A stretch of DNA of 61,586 nucleotides, from the NCBI GenBank assembly GCA_028821405.1, contig JAPPGK010000061.1:1-61586 (forward strand), in the 5' to 3' direction. The DNA comes from Gammaproteobacteria bacterium. Lineage in GTDB: Bacteria > Pseudomonadota > Gammaproteobacteria > Pseudomonadales > Azotimanducaceae. Each line of letters starts with the position of its first letter. The first letter of the stretch is position 1. The notes below the pieces were generated by a model. It did not search any database. It had not been told where the DNA came from and was given only the letters and a program-made list of their open reading frames with translations. The position numbers and the translations under genes were made by a program. Of this stretch, positions 26,214 through 34,483 are shown in pieces.

Positions 26214-27422
26214 CTAGCGTCTAAGGGCCTCCAGCGGTTTGATCTTCACTGCACGACGCGCGGGGTAGAAGCTCGAGATGGCACCCAAGATCAGGCTGAG
26301 CACCGCTACCAGCACGACGTCGCGGAAGTCGAAGACCGGCACGAATGTCGGACGCATGCCGAACGATGCCAGGCTGTCGTCGAAGGCCGTCAAGTCGATT
26401 CCGTCGGCGACAAGCGCGAAAATGCCCGCGGCCATCGTCAATCCCGTCGTCACTCCCATGGCCATGATGGCGCTCGATTCCACCACGACCTGCGCCACAA
26501 CGACGCGCGGTCGCATGCCGATGGCACGCAGCATGCCGAGCTCGCGCAGTCGTTCCATGACGGCGGTCACCAGGGTATTGACCAGGCCGAAGGTGAGTGC
26601 GCCCATCACGATCACGAATAGAATGTAGATGGTGATGTCGCTGACCTCCACCATCGACGCGGCCTGCGGCTCAAGCTGGCGCCAACTCATGACGTCTTGA
26701 TCGCGAAAGCTCCCGGCGAGCCCGGCGGTGGTCGCAGCTTCGAACTCGTCACCGTCGAGACGAATGGAGATCTCGGTGATCTCGTCCGTACCCAGCAATC
26801 GCTGTAGCGCACCGAGGCCGGTGAAAACGAACGCCTTTTCCAGGCCCGCGATCTCGGCCCGGTAGACGCCCGCGATGCGGAATCCGGCCTCCCGGGTACG
26901 CCCATCCGCGCCCTGGGTGACCAGCACCAGTCGTCGTCCAGCGGCGGTGTCGAGCGCTTCGGCGAGCAACCCCCCGATGAGCAGCCGGGAATCCCCGGGC
27001 CCGGACAGGCGTTGACCGGAAACCGCCGCGTCACCGAGAAACGAGATGGATTCTCGCGCCGGATCCACGCCGACGAGTTGGATTCCCCGGGTTTCACGCT
27101 CACTCGTGACCACGGCGGGAACCCGGATCCGCATGGCCCAACCCCGCACGTGGTCGGGAAGCGCGCTCTGCCACCCGTCTGCCACCTCGAACCCCCGCTC
27201 GATTCCGGGGTCGTCCAGGTAGCCTGGGTCGAGAACCTTCACGTGTCCGGTCAGGTTCTCGATGGCGGTGTTCATCAGGTCCTGCTGCATGCCCCGCATC
27301 ATCGTGTTCAGGAGCATGACGCCCGCGACGGCGATGGCGATGGCAGACAGGAGGATGGCGTTGCGGCGACGATGTCGCCAGATGTTGCGCCACGATAGCT
27401 GTAGCAACATTCCTACCGGCAT
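26214..27422 (-). CDS. FtsX-family ABC permease (LolC/E-like), second permease
   Basis: The protein has 402 residues; GGGAGGAGG precedes its ATG. The N-terminus LSWRNIWRHRRRNAILLSAI begins the first transmembrane helix. A periplasmic MacB-PCD-like domain occupies about residues 45-260, and three C-terminal helices carry the FtsX signature (LVNTLVTAVMERLRELGMLR, AIGMRPRVVVAQV). The C-terminus ends KPLEALRR. The topology, one plus three helices, matches LolC, LolE and MacB. It starts 13 bases after the stop of the first permease gene. Confidence 0.88.
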   Translation of the reverse strand: MPVGMLLQLSWRNIWRHRRRNAILLSAIAIAVAGVMLLNTMMRGMQQDLMNTAIENLTGHVKVLDPGYLDDPGIERGFEVADGWQSALPDHVRGWAMRIRVPAVVTSERETRGIQLVGVDPARESISFLGDAAVSGQRLSGPGDSRLLIGGLLAEALDTAAGRRLVLVTQGADGRTREAGFRIAGVYRAEIAGLEKAFVFTGLGALQRLLGTDEITEISIRLDGDEFEAATTAGLAGSFRDQDVMSWRQLEPQAASMVEVSDITIYILFVIVMGALTFGLVNTLVTAVMERLRELGMLRAIGMRPRVVVAQVVVESSAIMAMGVTTGLTMAAGIFALVADGIDLTAFDDSLASFGMRPTFVPVFDFRDVVLVAVLSLILGAISSFYPARRAVKIKPLEALRR

Positions 27423-27435
27423 GCCTCCTCCCGGG

Positions 27436-28689
27436 TCATTCCTCTTCCCGCAGCGATTCGACGACCTGCATCCGCCGGACCCTGAGCGCGGGGATCAGCG
27501 CGGCGATCAGGGTGCCGAGCAACATCCACAGCGGCGACTCGGTAAGGACCTCGACATTGAGGGCCGGGTAGAGCCGTTCCGGCATCATGAGTTGCCCCGC
27601 CAGGGATTCCATGCCCTCGATGTTGGAGATGTCGATGCCGAGAAGACCTAGGGGCACCACGACGACGAGGCAAAGCAGAATCCCGATCACGGTGCCCATG
27701 GCCCACACGCAGACGGCTTCGATGCACAACATGCCGATGATCGAGTTGGGGCGCATGCCGATGGCGAGCAGCATGCCGAACTCGCGAGTGCGTTCGAATA
27801 CGGTCATGATGAAGGCGTTGACGACGGACATCGCCACGACGACGAGCAGCAGCCAATAGGTCATGGCAGCCGTGGTCCTGTCGATCTGAATGGCCTGTTC
27901 CAGTTCCGGCAGCAGTTCGTTCCAATCCAGGAGCCGCCCGCCGGCCGGCATTGCCGCCTGCAGGGCCGGGCGCATCCCGGTGACGCCGCGGGCATCGCCG
28001 GTCTTGATGACCACGCGGTGGACGGCGTCGCCGAGTTCGAACCCCGCTTGCATCGCCGCAAGCCCGACCTGCAGGACGCTGCGGTCGACTTCCGCACGCC
28101 CCGTCTCGAACAAGCCGTCGACCTGGGATACGAGGGCGGCCACACCTCCTTCAACCGCGGAACCGAGAACGACGATCTCGTCACCTACGTCGATGCCAAG
28201 GTTCGTGGCCAGTGCGGTGCCGACGAAGGCGCTGTCGGGTCGGGGCAGGTACTTGCCCGCCGCGAGGTGGGTCGACAGATCCGACAGGGCCGCGTCCCGC
28301 ACGGGGTCGACGCCGATGACCATGGCGCCGAAGCTGCGCTCGCCGGCGGAGACCAGCGCGAACGCCTCCGCCCTGGGTGCGACGGCAACGACACCCGGGA
28401 CGCCTTCGAAGCGGCTGGTCAGTTCCGTCCCCTCGGCCAGGTTGTAGCGCACCTCCGGATTGTCGAAATACGCTGGATGCTGAACCTGAGCGTGTCCGGA
28501 CATCAGACCGGTGGCGGTCTCGATCCAGGCATCGTAGGTGCCCGCCTGGAACGACATCCCGACGGTGACGAGAAAGATCGCGAAGCCGATGCCGCAGGCC
28601 GACATCCAGGTGCGTAGGCGCCGCCGCCAGAGATTCCGCCACGCAACACGCGCGAACAGCGCGCGGGTTCGTGTAGGACCCTCGGCCAC
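27436..28689 (-). CDS. FtsX-family ABC permease (LolC/E-like), first permease
   Basis: The protein has 417 residues from a GTG start one base after the stop of the LolA-like gene. It has the same layout as its neighbour: ARVAWRNLWRRRLRTWMS before helix 1, a large periplasmic domain and three C-terminal helices with NAFIMTVFERTREFGMLLAI and GMRPNSIIGMLCIEAV. The two permeases are diverged relatives and probably form a heterodimer as LolC and LolE do. The canonical LolCDE would be expected elsewhere, so this is likely a second, specialised exporter. Confidence 0.88.
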   Translation of the reverse strand: MAEGPTRTRALFARVAWRNLWRRRLRTWMSACGIGFAIFLVTVGMSFQAGTYDAWIETATGLMSGHAQVQHPAYFDNPEVRYNLAEGTELTSRFEGVPGVVAVAPRAEAFALVSAGERSFGAMVIGVDPVRDAALSDLSTHLAAGKYLPRPDSAFVGTALATNLGIDVGDEIVVLGSAVEGGVAALVSQVDGLFETGRAEVDRSVLQVGLAAMQAGFELGDAVHRVVIKTGDARGVTGMRPALQAAMPAGGRLLDWNELLPELEQAIQIDRTTAAMTYWLLLVVVAMSVVNAFIMTVFERTREFGMLLAIGMRPNSIIGMLCIEAVCVWAMGTVIGILLCLVVVVPLGLLGIDISNIEGMESLAGQLMMPERLYPALNVEVLTESPLWMLLGTLIAALIPALRVRRMQVVESLREEE

Positions 28690-28690
28690 C

Positions 28691-29416
28691 TCAACGCCCC
28701 CGGAGGGCGAACGTGGTAAAGAGAGTGGCGTCGACGTCGGCGTCGAAATCGGCCGCCAGGTAGCGGATCTCGGTCCAGCTACCCGCCTTTTCCACGGACT
28801 GCATGCGCATTGCCATGGCGATCGTACGTCCCCCGAGGTCGCCGACCTCCAGGGTCTCCATGCGTTTGACCGGCTCTAGCTCCTGGTCGTAGAAGGTCTG
28901 GCTCAGTGTCACGTAGTCGTCGCGGAGCACCAGCGTCTCCTTGCCCCAGACCACCGGCGCGTCGTCGTGGGGAATCAGGTCAAGGGTGTAGACGGTGTGT
29001 CCGTCGCGTTCCTCGGCGTGGACGATCTCGAAGTCGTAGTAGCGCAGGTACTTGTCGGTGCGCGACAGGTCGTTGTACGAGAAGTCCGAGCCCGCCCACT
29101 GCTGCGACATCATGCTCGACGGCAGGCGGATTTCGCGGCCGATCTTCGGCGCGTACGTCCACATGCGTTCGCCCTTCTTGAGCGTTGCCGTGCCGGCGTC
29201 CTTGGGGGGCGCCGTGAACCGGATGAGGGCATCCTCCCGGCCCTGGGTCCAGGCAGTGAGCGAGAGCGTGCGCTTCCAACCCGGCCTTTGGATGGTCATG
29301 GTCATCTCGGTGTAGGACGCCTGACCGCGGGTGAGATCCAGCGCACCCTCGATGAGGCTTTGCGCGGTAACCTCCGCCGCCGGTCGCGCGGCGGTACCGG
29401 CCGCCGCGATCAGCAC
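28691..29416 (-). CDS. LolA-like outer-membrane lipoprotein-sorting protein
   Basis: The COG2834-type sorting domain is clear: LIEGALDLTRGQASYTEMTM, WTQGREDALIRFTAPPKDAG, MWTYAPKIGREIRLPSSMM and YDFEIVHAEERDGHTVYTLD. It belongs to the subgroup often encoded with ABC or RND envelope exporters. The start is uncertain. The GTG at 29416 gives 241 residues and a bare hydrophobic N-terminus. The only other candidate is an ATG at 29581, giving 296 residues but overlapping the divergent tetR gene by 74 bases. It would act as a periplasmic carrier of lipid or lipoprotein between the permeases and the outer membrane. Confidence 0.8.
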   Translation of the reverse strand: MLIAAAGTAARPAAEVTAQSLIEGALDLTRGQASYTEMTMTIQRPGWKRTLSLTAWTQGREDALIRFTAPPKDAGTATLKKGERMWTYAPKIGREIRLPSSMMSQQWAGSDFSYNDLSRTDKYLRYYDFEIVHAEERDGHTVYTLDLIPHDDAPVVWGKETLVLRDDYVTLSQTFYDQELEPVKRMETLEVGDLGGRTIAMAMRMQSVEKAGSWTEIRYLAADFDADVDATLFTTFALRGR

Positions 29417-29507
29417 GGCGAGAACGGCCGCGCGTTGTCCGGGTCGAGCCGGCGTGCGATAGTGCCGGCCAATGCCCTGACGACGCGCGAGCTGCCTTCG
29501 GTCTGGA

Positions 29508-30101
29508 ATGGCGACCTCTCTCCGGGAGAAGAAAAAGCACCGTACGCGCAGCGAAATCCTCGCGGCGGCGGCCGAGTGCATCGAACGCGAAGGTTACCGC
29601 AACGCGAACATGCGCGACATCGCGGCCATCGCCGAGGTCGCGTACCAGACGCTTTACAACTATTTCCCCTCCAAGGCGCGGATCGCCTTGGCGCTACTCG
29701 GTCGCGACGATGCGCAGGACGGTCGGGTACCCGACGGTGATACCGACCTGGTCGGGGCGTTGTGCGCGCTCGCCGAGTCGATGAGCACGCGAGTGGCCGA
29801 GCGCGAACGGGAGTTCGCCCTGGAGGCGATCATCGAGGCCCTCCGAGATGCCGAAAGGTCGATCATCCGGTGCCTCGAGCCAGGCATCGGCGAGTACCTC
29901 CACGAAATGCTCGTCTCGGCCCAGCAGCGCGGCCAGCTCGATGTCTATGTCGACCCGACGGCGATGGCTAGCGTGATCGAGTCGATCCTGAATGCGGCGT
30001 TGCTGGATCGCCTGACCGGGCACTTTGAGGAGGAGGAAACGTCTGCGGTGGCCGCGCGCATCGAATTGGTGCTGAATCCCTACCTGCGAGACACGCCGTA
30101 G
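29508..30101 (+). CDS. TetR-family transcriptional regulator
   Basis: The protein has 197 residues. The N-terminal helix-turn-helix reads [20 protein letters not shown], then [20 protein letters not shown] and [13 protein letters not shown], all as in TetR DNA-binding domains. The C-terminal ligand domain is family-typical but not diagnostic. It is divergent from the LolA-like/ABC/barrel operon and probably represses it; the operator should lie in the shared region near 29420-29507. Confidence 0.9.
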   Translation: MATSLREKKKHRTRSEILAAAAECIEREGYRNANMRDIAAIAEVAYQTLYNYFPSKARIALALLGRDDAQDGRVPDGDTDLVGALCALAESMSTRVAEREREFALEAIIEALRDAERSIIRCLEPGIGEYLHEMLVSAQQRGQLDVYVDPTAMASVIESILNAALLDRLTGHFEEEETSAVAARIELVLNPYLRDTP

Positions 30102-30123
30102 GGGTGACCTTTGCGGTCGGGGC
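30101..30123. repeat. Intergenic hairpin repeat, family A
   Basis: GGGTGACC, loop TTTGC and GGTCGGGG fit the family A core, with a G-T pair and degenerate outer arm. It starts at the tetR stop codon. Confidence 0.5.
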
Positions 30124-30226
30124 GGCACCCGCACCTTACGCGTTGGTGTTTCCGTTGACCCGGTCGACGTATCGGCGTGATCGCGATCCCAACGTGAACG
30201 GAACGGCCTTGCCCTATACTTCGGAC

Positions 30227-31837
30227 ATGGCCGTGCTCGAATCGCGAATTGACGTCCGAAGCGAGGCGTTCGAGACCAATGCGCGCCATCACCGGGCTTT
30301 GGCGCAGCAATTGCGCGACCTATCGGCCCGGGTGGCATTGGGGGGCGACGAACGATCCCGGGAGCGACACCTTCGGCGCGGCAAACTGCTGCCCCGCGAC
30401 CGGGTCCAGGGGTTGCTCGACACGGGTGCCCCGTTCCTCGAAATCGGCCAACTTGCCGGCCACGAGTTGTACGACGACGTCATCCCGGCGGCCGGTCTCA
30501 TCGCGGGTATCGGCCGAGTCAGCGGCTTGGAGTGCGTCGTCATCGCGAACGACGCCACGGTGAAGGGAGGCACCTACTACCCCATTACCGTGAAGAAGCA
30601 CCTTCGGGCGCAGGAGGTTGCCCGGGAAAACGGCTTGGCGTGCATCTACCTCGTCGACTCCGGCGGCGCGTTCCTGCCGATGCAGGCGGGCGTGTTCCCC
30701 GACAAGGAGCATTTCGGGCGCATCTTCTACAACCAGGCCAACCTGTCGGCGGCCGGGATTCCCCAGATTGCCGTGGTGATGGGTTCCTGCACGGCGGGCG
30801 GGGCATACGTCCCCGCGATGTGCGACCAGGCGATCATCGTGCAGAACCAGGGCACGATTTTCCTCGGCGGCCCTCCCCTGGTTAAGGCGGCGACGGGCGA
30901 GGAAGTCGATGCCGAGGCCTTGGGCGGTGGCGACGTCCATTCCCGGCGGTCCGGGGTGACGGACTACCTGGCGGTGGACGACGAACATGCGCTGGCACTG
31001 GCCCGGGAAGCGGTGGCGGCGAGTCCGGTTCGCTACCGGACCACCGTGGACACCCGCGCGCCAACCGAGCCGCGCTATGCGGCGGAGGAGATCTACGGCG
31101 TCGTCCCCACCGATACGCGCCAACCCTACGACGTACGGGAAGTCGTCGCGCGCTTGGTGGACGGTTCCGACTTCCACGAATTCAAGGCGTTGTACGGCGA
31201 CACCCTCGTATGCGGGTTCGCGCGGATATTCGGAATTCCGGTCGGGATACTCGCCAACAACGGCATCCTGTTTTCCGAGTCCGCCCTTAAGGGTGCGCAT
31301 TTCATCCAACTCGCCGATCGCCGCGGCGTGCCGCTCCTCTTCCTGCAGAACATCACCGGCTTCATGGTGGGCCGGAAGTACGAGAACGCCGGGATCGCCA
31401 AGGACGGCGCCAAGATGGTCACCGCAGTCGCCTGCGCTCGGGTGCCCAAGTTCACGGTGGTGATCGGAGGCTCGTTCGGGGCCGGAAACTACGCCATGTG
31501 CGGACGCGCGTACGGGGCGCGAATGCTCTGGACGTGGCCGAATGCCCGGGTGTCGGTGATGGGTGGCGAGCAAGCTGCCCACGTGCTCGCGACCGTACGC
31601 CACGATTCCCTTGCGGCCCGGGGGCAGGAATGGCCGCAACCGGAACAGGATGCCTTCATGGACGAGATCCGCGACCAGTACGAGACCGAAGGCCACCCCT
31701 ATTTCGCCAGCGCCCGGCTGTGGGACGACGGGGTCATCGATCCCGTGGACACCCGTCGGATCCTGGGTCTGGCCCTGGCCGTGGCGGGACGCGAGCTCGA
31801 GACGCCGCCGGGACGGTTCGGCATCTTCAGAATGTAG
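30227..31837 (+). CDS. mccB: Acyl-CoA carboxylase carboxyltransferase subunit, methylcrotonyl-CoA type
   Basis: The protein has 536 residues from ATG 30227 ([15 protein letters not shown]). It shows the MccB layout: [39 protein letters not shown], a [20 protein letters not shown] block typical of methylcrotonyl-CoA carboxylase, and a second crotonase-like half with [20 protein letters not shown] and [19 protein letters not shown]. It transfers carboxylate from biotin in leucine/isovalerate breakdown. A TATACT box lies only 6 bases before the ATG and there is no clear Shine-Dalgarno. Isovaleryl-CoA dehydrogenase and HMG-CoA lyase genes are not in the window. Confidence 0.92.
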   Translation: MAVLESRIDVRSEAFETNARHHRALAQQLRDLSARVALGGDERSRERHLRRGKLLPRDRVQGLLDTGAPFLEIGQLAGHELYDDVIPAAGLIAGIGRVSGLECVVIANDATVKGGTYYPITVKKHLRAQEVARENGLACIYLVDSGGAFLPMQAGVFPDKEHFGRIFYNQANLSAAGIPQIAVVMGSCTAGGAYVPAMCDQAIIVQNQGTIFLGGPPLVKAATGEEVDAEALGGGDVHSRRSGVTDYLAVDDEHALALAREAVAASPVRYRTTVDTRAPTEPRYAAEEIYGVVPTDTRQPYDVREVVARLVDGSDFHEFKALYGDTLVCGFARIFGIPVGILANNGILFSESALKGAHFIQLADRRGVPLLFLQNITGFMVGRKYENAGIAKDGAKMVTAVACARVPKFTVVIGGSFGAGNYAMCGRAYGARMLWTWPNARVSVMGGEQAAHVLATVRHDSLAARGQEWPQPEQDAFMDEIRDQYETEGHPYFASARLWDDGVIDPVDTRRILGLALAVAGRELETPPGRFGIFRM

Positions 31838-31856
31838 CGATTCGCCGTGTGGCCCC

Positions 31857-33800
31857 ATGTTTGATTCCCTGCTGATCGCCAATCGCGGCGAGATCGCCGT
31901 GCGCGTGATTCGCACTGCACGGCGCATGGGTCTCGGCACCATCGCCGTCTACTCGGACGCGGATGCCGACGCGATGCATGTCGACGAAGCCGACCGGGCG
32001 GTGCGCATCGGACGCGCACCGGTAGCGGACAGCTACCTCAACCAGGACGCGCTGCTCACCGCGGTCATCGAGAGCGGTGCCGAAGCCGTTCATCCCGGAT
32101 ACGGCTTTCTCTCGGAGAACCCCGCCTTCGCAGCGGCGGTCGCCGATGCCGGTGCGACCTTCGTGGGGCCATCGCCGGAAGCCATTCGCGCGATGGGCTC
32201 GAAGATCGAGGCAAAACGGCGGGTGGCCGCGGCCGGCGCGCCCGTTGTGCCGGGCTATACCGGAGGCGACCAGTCCGCAACCGGCCTCGCGGTCCATGCC
32301 GGCGAGATCGGCTACCCCGTGCTCATCAAGGCTTCCATGGGCGGGGGCGGGCGGGGCATGCGCATCGTCTCGCGCGCCGAGGACTTCGACGCGGCGCTCG
32401 CGGCCGCGAAGCGCGAAGCGGCGGCGGCCTTCGGGGACGACACGGTGCTGCTGGAACGCTACCTCGTCTCGCCCAAGCACATCGAGATTCAGGTTCTTGC
32501 GGACACGAGCGGCAAGACGCTGTCGCTCTTCGAGCGCGACTGTTCCGTGCAGCGGCGCCACCAGAAGGTGATCGAGGAAGCGCCGGCGCCCGGGGTGGAC
32601 GAACCGACCCGACGGGCGATGGGCGAGGCGGCAATCCGCGCCGCGCAGGCCGTCGGCTACGTGGGTGCCGGGACCGTGGAGTTCGTCGTCGGCGACGGCG
32701 GGTTCTACTTCCTGGAGATGAACACCCGCCTGCAGGTCGAGCACCCGGTGACGGAGGCCGTCACGGGCCTGGACCTGGTGGAATGGCAGTTGCGGATCGC
32801 GGCGGGCGAGCCGCTCTCGCTCGATGCCCACGATCTCGCGATCGACGGCCATGCCGTCGAGGCGCGGATCTACGCGGAGAACCCCCGGCGGAATTTCCTG
32901 CCGTCCACGGGAACACTGCATCGGGTGTCGTTTCCGACCACGGTGCGAGTGGACAGCGGCGTTCGCACAGGGTCCGAGGTGAGCGCCCACTACGACCCGA
33001 TGATCGCCAAGGTCGTTGCGCACGGGGCTGATCGTTCGCGGGCGGTCGCGATACTGCGCGCCGCGTTGCACCAGATCGAACTCGCGGGCGTGGAACACAA
33101 CGTGGCGTGGCTCGGCAACATCCTCGGCCACCCCGAGTTCACCGACGGCACCTACACCACGGCAACCGTCGAGGAGTCGGCGAACGTATTGGCGCCCCCT
33201 GCGGACCCGCAGGCCGTGGCCATCGCCGCCGTGGCGAGGGTGCTCGGAAGACGTCGGGGCGATCCCTGGTCCCTTGGGGACGGATTCCAGGTCAACCTGC
33301 CCCACGAGCAAGTCCTTCGGGCGCGCCGGGCAAGGGATCGTCTCGAACTGCGCGTCGTCTCGGAGCACGACCGCTTCCGCGTCCTCGATGCCGATACGGA
33401 GACCGTAGTGGGGGCCGCGCGATTGGACGGCCACGGTCGTTTCCAGGCGATCATTGAGGATCGGCTCGTGGTGGCGCGGGTTCTGGTGGTGGCCGATGAA
33501 GTGTTCGTCATCCGCGATGGGGCAACCGAACGCCTTGCATTCGTCGAGCCCGATGCGGGTGCCTTCACCGATGTGGTGGAGAGCGGTGGGCGGGTCGTGG
33601 CGCCGATGCCTGGCCAGGTCGTGTCGGTAGCCGTTTCGGAGGGCGACCGGGTCCGTGCCGGGCAGGTGCTCGTGGTTGTCGAGGCGATGAAAATGGAGCA
33701 CGAAGTGCGCGCGCCCGGACCCGGCAAGGTAACCGCCGTCCGGTTCGTGCCCGGTGACCGGGTGGCGGAAGGGGCGGAGCTCGTCAGTCTCGACGGTTGA
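31857..33800 (+). CDS. mccA: Biotin carboxylase/biotin carrier subunit of the acyl-CoA carboxylase
   Basis: The ATG at 31857 gives 647 residues; it lies 19 bases after the mccB stop. The N-terminal biotin carboxylase domain (LLIANRGEIAVRVIRTARRM, GYPVLIKASMGGGGRGMRIV, FLEMNTRLQVEHPVTE) fills residues 1-450. The carrier domain at the C-terminus has the biotinylated Lys in EAMKMEH at about residue 612. Together with the preceding subunit it carboxylates 3-methylcrotonyl-CoA, or possibly another short acyl-CoA, using bicarbonate and ATP. Confidence 0.93.
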   Translation: MFDSLLIANRGEIAVRVIRTARRMGLGTIAVYSDADADAMHVDEADRAVRIGRAPVADSYLNQDALLTAVIESGAEAVHPGYGFLSENPAFAAAVADAGATFVGPSPEAIRAMGSKIEAKRRVAAAGAPVVPGYTGGDQSATGLAVHAGEIGYPVLIKASMGGGGRGMRIVSRAEDFDAALAAAKREAAAAFGDDTVLLERYLVSPKHIEIQVLADTSGKTLSLFERDCSVQRRHQKVIEEAPAPGVDEPTRRAMGEAAIRAAQAVGYVGAGTVEFVVGDGGFYFLEMNTRLQVEHPVTEAVTGLDLVEWQLRIAAGEPLSLDAHDLAIDGHAVEARIYAENPRRNFLPSTGTLHRVSFPTTVRVDSGVRTGSEVSAHYDPMIAKVVAHGADRSRAVAILRAALHQIELAGVEHNVAWLGNILGHPEFTDGTYTTATVEESANVLAPPADPQAVAIAAVARVLGRRRGDPWSLGDGFQVNLPHEQVLRARRARDRLELRVVSEHDRFRVLDADTETVVGAARLDGHGRFQAIIEDRLVVARVLVVADEVFVIRDGATERLAFVEPDAGAFTDVVESGGRVVAPMPGQVVSVAVSEGDRVRAGQVLVVVEAMKMEHEVRAPGPGKVTAVRFVPGDRVAEGAELVSLDG

Positions 33801-33817
33801 CGCCAGCCTGGCTCCGG

Positions 33818-34330
33818 TCAGGCCGGACTGGCCTCGAGCGGCAACGCGGTCGTGTACTTGACCTGTCGGAGCGCGAACGTCGAGGTCAGGTTCCCGACCT
33901 CGGGCAGATGCACCAGCGTTGCCTTGAGCAGTTGCTCGTAGGCGCTGACGTCGGACACCACCACGCGCAGCATGAAGTCGGTCTCCCCGGAGACTGTGTA
34001 GCACTCGACGATTTCCGGCACGTCCTGGACGGCTTCTTCGAAACGGGTGAGGGCGTTCTCCTGGTGCCGCCTCAGGTTGACGTTGACGAAGACGTTGACC
34101 GCGAGATCGAGCCGGTTGCCATCGAGCAGCGTAACCCGCCGGGTGATGTAGCCCCGTTCCTCCAGTCGCCGCACGCGGCGCCAGCAGGGCGTATGCGAAA
34201 GCCCGACCCGGTCGCCGAGTTCCTGCATGGTAAGGTCGGCGGCCTCCTGCAGCGTGGCGAGGATGCGCCGGTCGATGGCATCCAACTCGCCGGCTGCGCC
34301 CCGCTTCGCTCGCGTCGATTCGGAACTCAT
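33818..34330 (-). CDS. Lrp/AsnC-family regulator
   Basis: The ATG at 34330 is chosen (MSSESTRAKRGAAGELDAID), giving 170 residues. The helix-turn-helix is in ILATLQEAADLTMQELGDRV followed by GLSHTPCWRRVRRLEERGYI, which is the classic Lrp/AsnC DNA-binding domain. The RAM effector-binding domain follows, with VPEIVECYTVSGETDFMLRV. Such regulators sense amino acids. It is divergent from the indolepyruvate oxidoreductase gene, which degrades amino-acid-derived 2-oxoacids, so it very likely controls that gene. Confidence 0.93.
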   Translation of the reverse strand: MSSESTRAKRGAAGELDAIDRRILATLQEAADLTMQELGDRVGLSHTPCWRRVRRLEERGYITRRVTLLDGNRLDLAVNVFVNVNLRRHQENALTRFEEAVQDVPEIVECYTVSGETDFMLRVVVSDVSAYEQLLKATLVHLPEVGNLTSTFALRQVKYTTALPLEASPA

Positions 34331-34382
34331 CGCCGCACCTTCGAATCGCTTAGTCAAGGTCGGCACCATAACCGCAAGATTG

Positions 34383-34407
34383 TCCTAATGGAAGTGCCAT
34401 TTTAGGA
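34383..34407. promoter_or_regulatory. Candidate Lrp-type operator in the divergent promoter region
   Basis: TCCTAATGG and CCATTTTAGGA form a near-perfect AT-rich inverted repeat around AAGTG, between the lrp-like gene and the ior gene. Its size and composition suit a dimeric Lrp-family site. No other copy was noticed nearby. Confidence 0.5.
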
Positions 34408-34483
34408 ACGTTTTCTGGCCTACGTCGGCACAGCCGGAAAATCGCAACACATTTCCTCACCTGCACCGCATAGGATTCAAACC

